DNA of 64,000 nt. Origin: Phenylobacterium sp. (lineage in GTDB: Bacteria > Pseudomonadota > Alphaproteobacteria > Caulobacterales > Caulobacteraceae). The position numbers were made by a program, and so were the translations under genes. The stretch covers positions 1 to 64,000 of the forward strand of contig NZ_SSMX01000055.1 in assembly GCF_004799515.1 (NCBI RefSeq), in the 5' to 3' direction. Below are positions 18,204-26,540 of this stretch, piece after piece. The number at the start of each line of letters is the position of its first letter. The stretch's first letter is position 1. The notes beneath the pieces were generated by a model. It was not told where the DNA came from. It did no database searches and was given only the letters and a program-made list of their open reading frames with translations.

Positions 18204-19304
18204 CTATCCGCGAAGAGCCGCGGAGATGGCCGCCAGGCCGGCGTCCAGCTCGTCGGCCGTCGGCCAACCGTAGCCGATCCGGAAATAACTGTCCGGCCGC
18301 TCGAACCAATGGCCCGGCCCGACATAGGCGCCGTGATCCTCCAGCAGGCGGCGGTAGAAGCCCTCGGTCCCGCCCGCCGGCTCGCCGACCATGCGCGGGA
18401 AGCAGACCACCCCGCCGCTCGGCCACACCCACTCCAGGCGGTCCTCGCCGGCCATCCAGGCGGCGACCGTCTCCAGCCGGCGGCGCATCTCGGCCAGGCG
18501 CGGCGTCAGGATCGCCTGGCGCTTCTCCAGGATCTGCTCGGCCACCCACTCGTCCATGACGCTGCCGCAGATGCTGATCTGCTCGCTGGCGGCCAGGAAG
18601 ATCTCCTGCAACGCCGGATCGCGGCTGACCAGCCAGCCGATGCGGATGCCCGGCACGCCATAGGCCTTGGAGAGCGAGGCGACGCTGATCACATGGCCGC
18701 CCAGCGACGCCGCCGGCGGCAGCGGCCCCGCGAACGACAGGTCGCGATAGGTCTCGTCCACCAAGAGGCGGCAGCCGTGGCGGGCGGTGATCTCCGCCAG
18801 GGCGCACAGTTCGGCCTCGCTCAGCATGACGCCGGTCGGGTTGTGCGGGCAGGTGACGCTGACCAGTCTGGTCTTGGGCGTCAGCGCCGCGGCGATCCTC
18901 TCCGGGTCCAGGCGGAAGCCGTCCTCGAAGGCCAGGTCCACATGGGTCACCGCGCAGCCGATGGCCCGCGGCGTCTCCAGGTTGGTGGCGTAGTTGGGCC
19001 GGACCACCACCAGATGGTCGTCGGCGCTCAAGAGCGACGTCGCCACGATGAACAGCGCCCCGGCCGCGCCCGTCGTCACCAGCACGTCGTCCGCCTTCAG
19101 GCCCGCGCCTTCGGCGGCGATCAGCTCGCGCAGCCGCGCCCGGCCCCGGTGCTCACCATAGAGCAGCGGCATGTCGGGGATCGCCAGACCCAGGTCCGAC
19201 AGCTTCTGATCGGCCACCGAGCTTTCCGACAGGTTCCAGCGGATGCGGGCGTAGCCGTACTCCTCCGGGCTCTCCACCTCGATCGGCATACGGGCGTAGC
19301 GCAT
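18204..19304 (-). CDS. PLP-dependent class I/II aminotransferase
   Basis: 366 residues from the ATG at 19304 (MRYARMPIE), which has CCGGAG five bases before it; a longer frame upstream overlaps the preceding gene and is rejected. Fold type I features: TTGAAGALFI (phosphate cradle), CPHNPTG (cofactor Asn), LLVDETYRDL (Asp to pyridine N), SVASLSKAYGVPGIRIGW with the Schiff-base Lys, and YFRIGYG near the end with the carboxylate-binding Arg. It transfers amino groups between an amino acid and a 2-oxo acid; the substrate is not evident. It forms a minus-strand string with the NIPSNAP-like gene (11 bases) and the fusion reductase (12 bases). Confidence 0.9.
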   Translation of the reverse strand: MRYARMPIEVESPEEYGYARIRWNLSESSVADQKLSDLGLAIPDMPLLYGEHRGRARLRELIAAEGAGLKADDVLVTTGAAGALFIVATSLLSADDHLVVVRPNYATNLETPRAIGCAVTHVDLAFEDGFRLDPERIAAALTPKTRLVSVTCPHNPTGVMLSEAELCALAEITARHGCRLLVDETYRDLSFAGPLPPAASLGGHVISVASLSKAYGVPGIRIGWLVSRDPALQEIFLAASEQISICGSVMDEWVAEQILEKRQAILTPRLAEMRRRLETVAAWMAGEDRLEWVWPSGGVVCFPRMVGEPAGGTEGFYRRLLEDHGAYVGPGHWFERPDSYFRIGYGWPTADELDAGLAAISAALRG

Positions 19305-19315
19305 CGGAACTCCGG

Positions 19316-19891
19316 TCAGGCCATCAGGACGCAGGCGCGCGCCAGCGACACACGGGTGAGCTCGCGGCGCCGCGCGAAGACCTTCATGGCGTCGGTGGTG
19401 GGATCGCGGCTCTTCTGCCATTCCCCGAGGTCGCGGTAGCGGGTCATCAGCAAGAGGCGCCGCTGGCCATGGTGCACATCGTCGCCAGTGGCCTCGGCAG
19501 CGAACAGGCCGAAGATCTTGGCCTCGAAGCGCGCCTCGAAATCCGGCCAGGCCTCGCCGGAGAGTTTCACGAACTCGTCGAAGCCGGTGGCGTCCACCGT
19601 GAACCAGTTGTGGACATAGATCCCGCCCCCCTGCGGCCGGTCGCCGTCCTTGGGCCGGATCGTTGGCGTCAGCCTGCGCCGCTCCGCCAGCACCACCCCG
19701 GGCGCCTTGGCCATTGCGTCCGGAGCGGCGGTGGCGTCGGTCAGCACCAGCACCTCGTCGGAGGCGAAGCCCAGCAGAGGCGCGAACACTCCGACCGCCT
19801 TGGCGCCCAAGGCAGCCTGCACATGGTCGAACAGCGCCTTCTGGGCGGTCCGCTCACGGCTAAGCCTCAGATCGTAGTAAATGTATTCCAT
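19316..19891 (-). CDS. NIPSNAP-like ferredoxin-fold protein
   Basis: 191 residues, soluble. It begins MEYIYYDLRLSRE and has two dimeric alpha/beta-barrel-like halves. The second half contains GIYVHNWFTVDATGFDEFVKLSGEAWPDFEAR and LLLMTRYRDLGEWQKSRDP, the usual layout of NIPSNAP/EthD-like proteins. Function of the family is not settled; members often sit with oxidoreductases of lipid or aromatic degradation, as here next to an SDR and an acyl-CoA synthetase. It is 10 bases downstream of the SDR stop and 11 bases upstream of the aminotransferase, so an operon is likely. Confidence 0.65.
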   Translation of the reverse strand: MEYIYYDLRLSRERTAQKALFDHVQAALGAKAVGVFAPLLGFASDEVLVLTDATAAPDAMAKAPGVVLAERRRLTPTIRPKDGDRPQGGGIYVHNWFTVDATGFDEFVKLSGEAWPDFEARFEAKIFGLFAAEATGDDVHHGQRRLLLMTRYRDLGEWQKSRDPTTDAMKVFARRRELTRVSLARACVLMA

Positions 19892-19901
19892 GGGCTTGGA
19901 C

Positions 19902-20672
19902 TTAGAAGTTCGCGCGCTGGGTGATGGCGCCGTCCACCATCATGTTGATGCCGGTCGTGAACGCCGAGCGCGGGCTGGCCAGGAACACCGTCGCCGCGGC
20001 GATCTCTTCCGGCGTTCCCATGCGGCCGGTAGGGTTGCGCTTGATCATCTGGTCGAAGAAGCCCGGCATGTTCGCCTTCACGTTCCCCCAGACGCCGTCG
20101 TCGAAATAGACCGTGCCGGGCGAGACCACGTTGCAGCGCACCTTGTTCGCCGCGTTCTGCCGCGCCACGCCCTTGGCGAAGTGGATCAGCGCCGCCTTCA
20201 TCGCCCCGTAGGACGACGGGTTGTCCGCGTTCACCGACGACACCGAGGAGATGATAAGGAAGGCCGCATCGCCCTTGGCCGCAGCGGAGGCTTCGAGCAG
20301 CGGCTTGGCCGCCTCCCAGGTGCGCACCGCGCCCAGCATGTCGACCTCGAACATCGCCTGCCAGTCTGCTTCTGAGTTGCCCTGCACCAGGGCGCTGGCG
20401 TTGGAGACCAGCACGTCGAGCCCGCCCAGGGCCTCGGCGGCGGCGCGCACGAAACCCTGCAGCGCCGGGCCGTCGGCGATGTCCACGACCTGGCCGAAGG
20501 CCTTCACGCCCTTGGCTTGCAGCGCCTTCACCGCCTCTTCGACCTGGTCGGCCTTGCGGGCGCAGATGGCGACGTTGGCGCCCTCGTCGGCGAAGCCTTC
20601 GGCGATGGCCCGGCCGATGCCGCGCGTGCCGCCGGTGACGACGGCGCTCTTGCCCTTCAGCTGCAGGTCCAT
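19902..20672 (-). CDS. Short-chain dehydrogenase/reductase (classical SDR)
   Basis: 256 residues. Cofactor motif TGGTRGIGRAIAEGF with ICARKAD suggests NADP(H). The NNAG motif is replaced by SNAS. The catalytic triad is present: SSVSSV (Ser), YGAMKAALIHF (Tyr and Lys four apart). The C-terminus has PTGRMGTPEEIAAATVFLAS. It is an alcohol/3-oxoacyl-type oxidoreductase of unknown substrate. It lies 10 bases after the malonyl-CoA synthetase gene on the same strand. Confidence 0.92.
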   Translation of the reverse strand: MDLQLKGKSAVVTGGTRGIGRAIAEGFADEGANVAICARKADQVEEAVKALQAKGVKAFGQVVDIADGPALQGFVRAAAEALGGLDVLVSNASALVQGNSEADWQAMFEVDMLGAVRTWEAAKPLLEASAAAKGDAAFLIISSVSSVNADNPSSYGAMKAALIHFAKGVARQNAANKVRCNVVSPGTVYFDDGVWGNVKANMPGFFDQMIKRNPTGRMGTPEEIAAATVFLASPRSAFTTGINMMVDGAITQRANF

Positions 20673-20682
20673 GGCGCTCCCC

Positions 20683-22095
20683 TCAGGTCTCGAAGATGTC
20701 CTTGTAGCGGTCGCGTAGCAGGTTCTTCCGTACCTTGCCCATGGCGTTCCTGGGCAGCTCGTCCACGAAGACGATGCGCTTGGGCGATTTGTAAGGCGCG
20801 AGCTGGCGGCGGCACTCGGCGATCATCGCCGCCTCATCGCCCGCCTGCCCGGATTGGCCGATCACCACCGCCAGCACGCCCTCGCCGAAGTCGCGGTGCG
20901 GGACGCCGACGACGGCGCTCTCGCTGACGCCGGGCAACTCGTCCAGCACCAGCTCGATCTCCTTGGGGTAGACGTTGTAGCCGCCCGAGATGATCAGGTC
21001 CTTGGCCCGGCCGCTGATCCAGACGCGCCCGTCAGGGTCCTGACGGCCCACGTCGCCGGTCATGAAGTAGCCGTCGGCGGTGAACTCCTGGGCGGTCTTC
21101 TCCGGCATCTCCCAGTAGCCCGAGAAGACACTGGGCCCCTTGATCTCGATGACGCCCGTCTCCTCGCCGCCGCCGATACGTAGGTCCACACCGGGCAGCG
21201 GATAGCCGACGCTGCCGGGAATGCGCGCGCCCTCCAGCGGGTTCGAGGTGATGATCACCGCCTCGCTCATCCCGTAGCGTTCCAGGATGCGCATGCCGGT
21301 GCGCGCCTCGAACTCGGCGAAGGTGCTCTCCAGCAGGGGCGCGGAGCCGCAGATGAACAGGCGCATGTGGCCCGCCCGCTCGAGGGTAAATTCCGAATTG
21401 GCCAGGAGGCGCGTGTAGAAGGTCGGAACCCCCATCATCACCGTCGAGCGCTCAAGCCCGGCCAGCACCTGGGCGTCGTCGAACTTCGCCAGCCAGACCA
21501 TGGGCGCGCCGGAGAGGAAGGCGCAGTGCAGCGCCACGAACAGGCCGTGGACGTGGAAGATCGGCAGGGCGTGCAGCAGGACGTCGTCCGGAGTGAAGCC
21601 CCAGGCGCGATGCAGGGCCAGCGCATTCTCCGCCAGATTGCCGTGACTCAGCATCGCCCCCTTCGACCGCCCCGTGGTGCCGGAGGTGTAGATCAGCGAA
21701 GCGAGGTCGGTCGCCTTGCGCGCGACGGTCTCGGCCAGCGGATCGGCGGCGTCGGCCTCGGCGCGGAACGCCTGGGCGTCGGTGATGAACACCCGTGGGG
21801 CCGCGTCATGGACGAAGTAGTCCACCTCGGCCTTGGTGTAGGCGGCGTTGAGCGGCAGGAAGACCGCGCCGGCCTTCAGGACGCCCAGATAGATCATCAC
21901 CGCCTCGACCGACTTCTCGGCCTGCAGGCCCACGCGGTCGCCGGGGACGACGCCGCTCGCCACGAGGTGGCCGGCGACCTGGGCCGCGCCGGCCTCCAGC
22001 TCGGCATAGCTGACGGCGCGTCCGTCGCTCAGCAGGAAGGCGGGCTTGGCGCGGTCGCCCGGGAAGCCGCCGGCCAGGAGATCGTAGAGGTTCAT
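20683..22095 (-). CDS. matB: Malonyl-CoA synthetase-like acyl-CoA ligase (MatB type)
   Basis: 470 residues from the ATG at 22095, which follows TAAGGG; the longer open frame upstream would swallow the small gene at 22152-22358. ANL superfamily: P-loop LIYTSGTTGRSKGAML, acceptor region LERYGMSEAVIITSNPLEGARIPGSVGYPLPGV, hinge GYFMTGDVG..RVWISGRAKDLIISGGYNVYPKEIE, and catalytic Lys near the end (PRNAMGKVRKN). The motif RYGMSE and overall brevity fit malonyl/methylmalonyl-CoA synthetases, which make malonyl-CoA from free malonate, CoA and ATP. The substrate is inferred from family resemblance; a short-chain acyl-CoA ligase remains possible. First gene of a four- to five-gene minus-strand string. 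Confidence 0.85.
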   Translation of the reverse strand: MNLYDLLAGGFPGDRAKPAFLLSDGRAVSYAELEAGAAQVAGHLVASGVVPGDRVGLQAEKSVEAVMIYLGVLKAGAVFLPLNAAYTKAEVDYFVHDAAPRVFITDAQAFRAEADAADPLAETVARKATDLASLIYTSGTTGRSKGAMLSHGNLAENALALHRAWGFTPDDVLLHALPIFHVHGLFVALHCAFLSGAPMVWLAKFDDAQVLAGLERSTVMMGVPTFYTRLLANSEFTLERAGHMRLFICGSAPLLESTFAEFEARTGMRILERYGMSEAVIITSNPLEGARIPGSVGYPLPGVDLRIGGGEETGVIEIKGPSVFSGYWEMPEKTAQEFTADGYFMTGDVGRQDPDGRVWISGRAKDLIISGGYNVYPKEIELVLDELPGVSESAVVGVPHRDFGEGVLAVVIGQSGQAGDEAAMIAECRRQLAPYKSPKRIVFVDELPRNAMGKVRKNLLRDRYKDIFET

Positions 22096-22151
22096 GGCCG
22101 AACCCTTAGGATCGCGCGCGCCGCCGCGCCAGCCCGTCCCGGCGGGCGGCG

Positions 22152-22358
22152 TCAGGTCTCCGGAAAACGGAACACCAGGCCGCCAGCGCCGTCGAAGATC
22201 AGGTAGCGCGACGGCAGGCCGTGGTCGAAGGGCTCGCAGGCATACATCAAGGCCGCCTGCAGCTTGGCGTCCTCGTGATTTCCAGCGGCAAGGGGTTCGG
22301 TGCGGGCCGGGATTTTCGTGATGGCCGGCCATTCGAAAACGAGAATGTAAGCACTCAT
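22152..22358 (-). CDS. Small conserved-looking protein, unknown function
   Basis: 68 residues, starting MSAYILVFEWPAITKIPART and ending YLIFDGAGGLVFRFPET. The order of a short beta strand, an acidic helix (EDAKLQAALMYAC) and two more strands recalls the small alphaproteobacterial proteins of about 65 residues with an N-terminal MAEYRLY-like strand. It has coding-like codon use (G/C in most third positions) and lies between the epimerase and the MatB gene on the same strand. No clear Shine-Dalgarno is visible. Upstream is the AT-rich palindrome cluster at 22470-22512, possibly its operator. Confidence 0.5.
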   Translation of the reverse strand: MSAYILVFEWPAITKIPARTEPLAAGNHEDAKLQAALMYACEPFDHGLPSRYLIFDGAGGLVFRFPET

Positions 22359-22469
22359 GCGCCGACCAAAGCCCCGGCGCGGGGAAACAGATACATGTGA
22401 ACTCTTTCGCTGTGTCGCGATCAGACGCTGTCGACACGCGAAGCCCCTACCCAGATTCGGGAAAATCTT

Positions 22470-22512
22470 TTGTATTTCAAATACAAGCTTGGCCTTAAGG
22501 CCTGAGCTCAGG
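22470..22512. promoter_or_regulatory. Cluster of perfect palindromes in an AT-rich island
   Basis: TTGTATTTCAAATACAA (22470-22486, exact 8-base arms around a C) is followed by AAGCTT (22485-22490), GGCCTTAAGGCC (22491-22502) and CCTGAGCTCAGG (22501-22512), which runs over the stop of the epimerase gene. The first is the strongest repressor-site candidate in the window, standing in an AT-rich patch of a GC-rich genome, about 112 bases upstream of the 68-residue gene. The bound protein is unknown. Confidence 0.45.
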
Positions 22513-23647
22513 TCTTTGCGGCCGCCCACTCGGCCAGCAGGGCCGCCTCCCGCTCGGGCTTGAGGCCGCTCCGCAGCTTGGCCTGACGGTCGGCGGGCAG
22601 GGTCTGGAACCAGGCCCAGGTGTCCGCGGCGGTGACGGTCAGCGGGCGGAAGGTCAGGCCGGCCTTCAGCGCACGCACGATGCTGCGGTGGTGGAAGCCC
22701 GCCGTCTCGCCCTGCCCCGGAATCCAGACCGGCAGGTCGCTCCAGGCCTCGACCTTGCGGTCCTCCAGCCACTTGGTGGGGACCCAGACATATTTCGGGT
22801 CGGCGCGGACGCCGGTGGCGACGCCCTTCAGGAAGTCACGCATCAGGATCTGCCGGGCGGGACCGGTCCCATTGTAGGTCCCCGCCGGCCCGCCCTCGGC
22901 CATACGCACGATCCATTCGGCCAGGTCGCGGGCGTCGATGAACTGCACGGGGTCCGAGCCGTCGCCGGGCGCCAGCACATCTGGGCCCCAGCGGCCGCCG
23001 GGATTGGCTAAGCGCACCGGCCAGTAGCTGAAGCGGTCGGTCTCGTCGCCGGGGCCGACGATCAGGCCGGGCCGGATGACCACGGTGGCGGCCTCGCCGA
23101 ACTGGCGGCGCGCCTCGGCCTCGCTCACCGCTTTCAGCTCACCGTAGAGCGCGGGGTCCTTGGCCACCGTCTGCGCTGTCTCGGCCATGGGGTCGGCGCC
23201 CTTGTAGGCCATCATCGCCGCGGTCTCGTCCGCCGGCGTGTCGTTCGCCGCGTAGACCGAGATGGTGGAGATGAAGACGTAGCGCTTGACCTTGCCCTTC
23301 AGCACCCTGCCGGCATCGCGCACCCAGAACGGCAGGGTCGTCGGATTGTCGATACAGACGTCCCACTCGCGGCCCTCCAGGGCCTTCAGGTCGCCGGTGT
23401 TGCGGTCGCCCAGCAGCTCCTCGACCGGCCCCGGCCAGTCCTCCTTCTGGCGGCCGCGGTTGAAGATCGTGACCTGGTGGCCGCGGGCCAGCGCATAGCG
23501 CACCTCATGCGGCCCGATGAAGCCGGTGCCCCCGAGGATCAGGATGCGCAGCGGCCTTTTCGCCTTCTCCACCGCCCGCGCGTTCGAGGCGGCCAGGGCC
23601 AGCCCCGCCGCCGCCGACAGCGCCAGATAGTCCCTGCGCGTCGTCAT
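22508..23647 (-). CDS. Exported NAD-dependent epimerase/dehydratase-like protein
   Basis: 379 residues. The N-terminus TTRRDYLALSAAAGLALAASNARA is a twin-arginine-type signal, consistent with export of a cofactor-loaded SDR. The mature part has LILGGTGFIGPHEVRYALARGH (NAD site) and NRGRQ, then DNPTTLPFWV, SVYAANDTP and YGELKAVSEAEAR, where Tyr and Lys stand four apart as in extended SDRs. VIRPGLIVGPGDETDRFSYWP and PVQFIDARDLAEW match the isoflavone-reductase/mRNA-binding-protein-like branch. Periplasmic SDRs are uncommon. The gene ends within the palindrome cluster and follows PEP carboxylase by 39 bases on the same strand. Confidence 0.82.
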   Translation of the reverse strand: MTTRRDYLALSAAAGLALAASNARAVEKAKRPLRILILGGTGFIGPHEVRYALARGHQVTIFNRGRQKEDWPGPVEELLGDRNTGDLKALEGREWDVCIDNPTTLPFWVRDAGRVLKGKVKRYVFISTISVYAANDTPADETAAMMAYKGADPMAETAQTVAKDPALYGELKAVSEAEARRQFGEAATVVIRPGLIVGPGDETDRFSYWPVRLANPGGRWGPDVLAPGDGSDPVQFIDARDLAEWIVRMAEGGPAGTYNGTGPARQILMRDFLKGVATGVRADPKYVWVPTKWLEDRKVEAWSDLPVWIPGQGETAGFHHRSIVRALKAGLTFRPLTVTAADTWAWFQTLPADRQAKLRSGLKPEREAALLAEWAAAKT

Positions 23648-23686
23648 GCGCCTCCTCCCCTTTTTGCCCCCAGCGTCGGCCCTTCT

Positions 23687-26395
23687 TCAGCCGGTGTTCC
23701 GCAAGCCCGCCGCCACGCCGTTGATGGTCAGGTGGATGCCTTCCTTCACCGCCTCGTCCTCGTCGCCGCGCCGCCGGCGTCGGATCAGCTCGATCTGCAG
23801 GTGGTTCAGGGGATCGATGTAGGGCAGGCGCGAGCGGATGGCGGCGGCGAGGTCCGGGTTGTTGTCCAGCAAAGCCGATTGCCGGGTGATGGCAAGCAGG
23901 GCCTCGCAGGTGCGCTCCCACTCGGCGCGGATCCGGCCGAAAACGCTTTCGGCAAGCGCGCGGTCCTCGACCAGCCCGGCATAGCGCCCGGCGATGGCGA
24001 GGTCGGACTTGACCAGCACCATCTCCATATTGGCGAGCGCCGAGGAGAAGAACGGCCAGGTCGCGTGCAGCTCGGCCAGCTCCTCGACCGGGATGCCCGC
24101 CGCCTGCACCGCCGAGCCGAAGCCGTACCAGCCCGGCAGCATGGCGCGGCTCTGCGCCCAGGAGAACACCCAAGGGATGGCCCTTAAGCCCCCCAGAGTA
24201 CGGTTCGCCTGCCGCGAGGTGGGGCGCGAGCCGATGTTCAGGTCGGCGATCTCGCTGATCGGGGTCGCGCCATAGAAGTAGTCGACGAAGCCCGGCGTGT
24301 CGTGGACCAGGGCCCGATAGGCGGCGAAGGAGCCCTGGCTCAGCGCCGCCATGGCCTTGGCGTGCGGCTCGGCCACCTCGCCCTCCGCCTCGCCGCGGAA
24401 CGAGGCCAGGACGGCGGCGGCGGTCAGCGTCTCCAGGCTTTGGGCGGCCAGCTCCGGATCGGCGTACTTGTTGGCCACCACCTCGCCCTGTTCGGTGATG
24501 CGGATGCGGCCGTTCACCGTGCCGCCGGGCTGGGCCAGGATCGCCTCGAAGCTTGAGCCGCCGCCGCGGCCCACCGCCCCTCCCCGGCCGTGGAACAGCT
24601 GCAGCCGCAGGCCCTCGTCGCGCGCCACCCGGCCGAGCTCGCGGGAGGTCTGGTAGAGTTCCCAGGTCGAGGTCAGGTAGCTGCCGTCCTTGTTCGAGTC
24701 GGAATAGCCGATCATCACCTCCTGCAGGCCGATCGGCTCGACCAGCTGGCGGATCAGCGGCAGGGCCAGAAAGGCCTTGAAGGTCTCCGGCGCGGCGCGC
24801 AGGTCGCCGATGGTCTCGAACAGCGGCTCGGCGAAGATCTGGGTGCTCGGCCGCGTCTTGGGAGGATCCCCGGGCGAGTAGAGGCCCACCTCCTTCAGCA
24901 GCAGATAGACCTCCAGGAGGTCGGACACCGACTGGGTATTGGAGACGATGTAGGCGCGGATCGCATCCCTGCCGTAGAGCCGCTTAACCTCGGCCGCCGC
25001 GGTCAGGACGCCGTACTCACGGGTCGTCTCCTCGCTGTACTCAGCGAAGGGCGAGTGCAGCAGGCGGCCGTGGCTGAGCTCGGCGATCAGCAGGGCGCGG
25101 CGGGCGTCCTCGTCCAGCGCCTCATAGTCCAGGCAGACGCCGGCGACTTTCAGGAGTTCCGCGCAAGTCCTGGCGTGGACAGCGGAATTCTGCCGCAGGT
25201 CCAGCCGCGCCAGGTGGAAGCCGAAGGTGTCCACCGCGCGGATCAGGTCCGGCAGCGGACCGCGCGAGAACACCTCTCCGTGCTTGACGACCAGGCTCTC
25301 CAGCACCGTTTCCAGATCGGCCTTCAGGTCGTCGGGGCTGTCGTAGGGCTCCGCCTTCGCCGCCGGCGGCCGCGCCAGGGGCTCGTCGGTCAACAGGCCG
25401 TAGGTCGCGGCCAGCCGGGCGTAGACGCCGGTCAGGGCCTGGCGGTAGGGCTCATCGGCGCGGTGCGGCGAAGCGTCGTGCGCCGCGTCGGCCAGGGCCT
25501 GCAGGCCCGGGGTCACCTGTGCGAGCCGCCCGGAGAGCGACAGCTCAGCGCCCAGGCTGTTGACCGTCTCCAGGTACATCCTGAGCGCCGCCTGGGACTG
25601 GCGGCCGATCGCCTGGCGCAGCACGTCGGCGGTGACGAAGGGATTGCCGTCGCGGTCGCCGCCGACCCAGGAGCCGACCCGCAGGAAGCTGTTCAGCCCC
25701 TTGGGGTTCTCCAGCACCTCGACCCAGTGGGCGTAGAGCTTCGGCAGCTCGGGCAGGAAACTGCGTTCGAAGTAGGAGACGGCGTTCTCGATCTCGTCGC
25801 CCACGCCCAGCTTCACCGAGCGCAGCAGCCGCGTACGCCAGAAGATCGCCACCTGGCGCATCAGCTCGCGCTCGATCGTCGCCCGCCCGGCCTCGCCGTG
25901 CGCATGGTCGTAGGCGTCGAGCAGGTCGGCGATGGCGCCCACCCGGTCCAGCACGCTCTTGCGGCGCACCTCGCTGGGATGGGCGGTGATCACCGGCGAG
26001 ACCAGGGCGTGTTGCAGCAGGTCGACCACCTGGTCCAGGCTGACACCCTCGCCGGTCAGCGTGCGGACCGCGCCGGCCAGGGTGTCGGGCCGGCTGTCGC
26101 CGCCCCGGCCGCGATGGCGCTGGATCTGGTCCTCGGCGATGTTGGTGATCTGCAGGAAGCAGGCGAAGGAGTGGGCGAAGCGCACCGTCTCCGGCAGGCT
26201 GAGCGCCTCCAGGCGGCTGGCCATGGCCTCGGCGGCATGGTGCGTCCCCTCGCGGTGGAAGGTGACCGAGGCCTGCCGCGTCTCCTCGATCTGGTTGAAC
26301 ACCGCCTCGCCGTCCTCGGCGCGGATCACGTCGCCCAGCACCCGGCCGAGGAACCGGACCTTTTCGCGCAGCTGGTCGGGCACGGGCGAGGTCAT
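23687..26395 (-). CDS. ppc: Phosphoenolpyruvate carboxylase
   Basis: 902 residues from the ATG at 26395 (GTG codons just upstream give three more). It forms oxaloacetate from PEP and bicarbonate, replenishing the TCA cycle. Signatures: TAHPSEVRRKSVLDR (catalytic His; most enzymes have TAHPTE), SWVGGDRDGNPFVTADVLR, GYSDSNKDGSYLTSTWELY, FHGRGGAVGRGGG (PEP-binding glycine loop) and the conserved C-terminal NTG. The Thr-to-Ser change in the first motif is conservative. It is full length and probably transcribed from its own promoter in the 145 bases before the divergent amidase. Confidence 0.97.
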   Translation of the reverse strand: MTSPVPDQLREKVRFLGRVLGDVIRAEDGEAVFNQIEETRQASVTFHREGTHHAAEAMASRLEALSLPETVRFAHSFACFLQITNIAEDQIQRHRGRGGDSRPDTLAGAVRTLTGEGVSLDQVVDLLQHALVSPVITAHPSEVRRKSVLDRVGAIADLLDAYDHAHGEAGRATIERELMRQVAIFWRTRLLRSVKLGVGDEIENAVSYFERSFLPELPKLYAHWVEVLENPKGLNSFLRVGSWVGGDRDGNPFVTADVLRQAIGRQSQAALRMYLETVNSLGAELSLSGRLAQVTPGLQALADAAHDASPHRADEPYRQALTGVYARLAATYGLLTDEPLARPPAAKAEPYDSPDDLKADLETVLESLVVKHGEVFSRGPLPDLIRAVDTFGFHLARLDLRQNSAVHARTCAELLKVAGVCLDYEALDEDARRALLIAELSHGRLLHSPFAEYSEETTREYGVLTAAAEVKRLYGRDAIRAYIVSNTQSVSDLLEVYLLLKEVGLYSPGDPPKTRPSTQIFAEPLFETIGDLRAAPETFKAFLALPLIRQLVEPIGLQEVMIGYSDSNKDGSYLTSTWELYQTSRELGRVARDEGLRLQLFHGRGGAVGRGGGSSFEAILAQPGGTVNGRIRITEQGEVVANKYADPELAAQSLETLTAAAVLASFRGEAEGEVAEPHAKAMAALSQGSFAAYRALVHDTPGFVDYFYGATPISEIADLNIGSRPTSRQANRTLGGLRAIPWVFSWAQSRAMLPGWYGFGSAVQAAGIPVEELAELHATWPFFSSALANMEMVLVKSDLAIAGRYAGLVEDRALAESVFGRIRAEWERTCEALLAITRQSALLDNNPDLAAAIRSRLPYIDPLNHLQIELIRRRRRGDEDEAVKEGIHLTINGVAAGLRNTG

Positions 26396-26540
26396 GTTCA
26401 CCACGAAAAGCCACAGCGGACGGCGTGCGTCATCTGGTTTCCTGCCGAAGGAGCAGCGATAGTCGCCGCCCGACCTGTACAGGAACCGCCAGGCCGCCCG
26501 ATGGCTCCCGCAAAGAGACTTGCTCCATGACGCGCCCCCT

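Noticed and set aside
18204..19421. Aminotransferase starting at 19421
   Set aside because: The extra 39 residues (Arg/His-rich) overlap the NIPSNAP-like gene; the ATG at 19304 has a good ribosome site.
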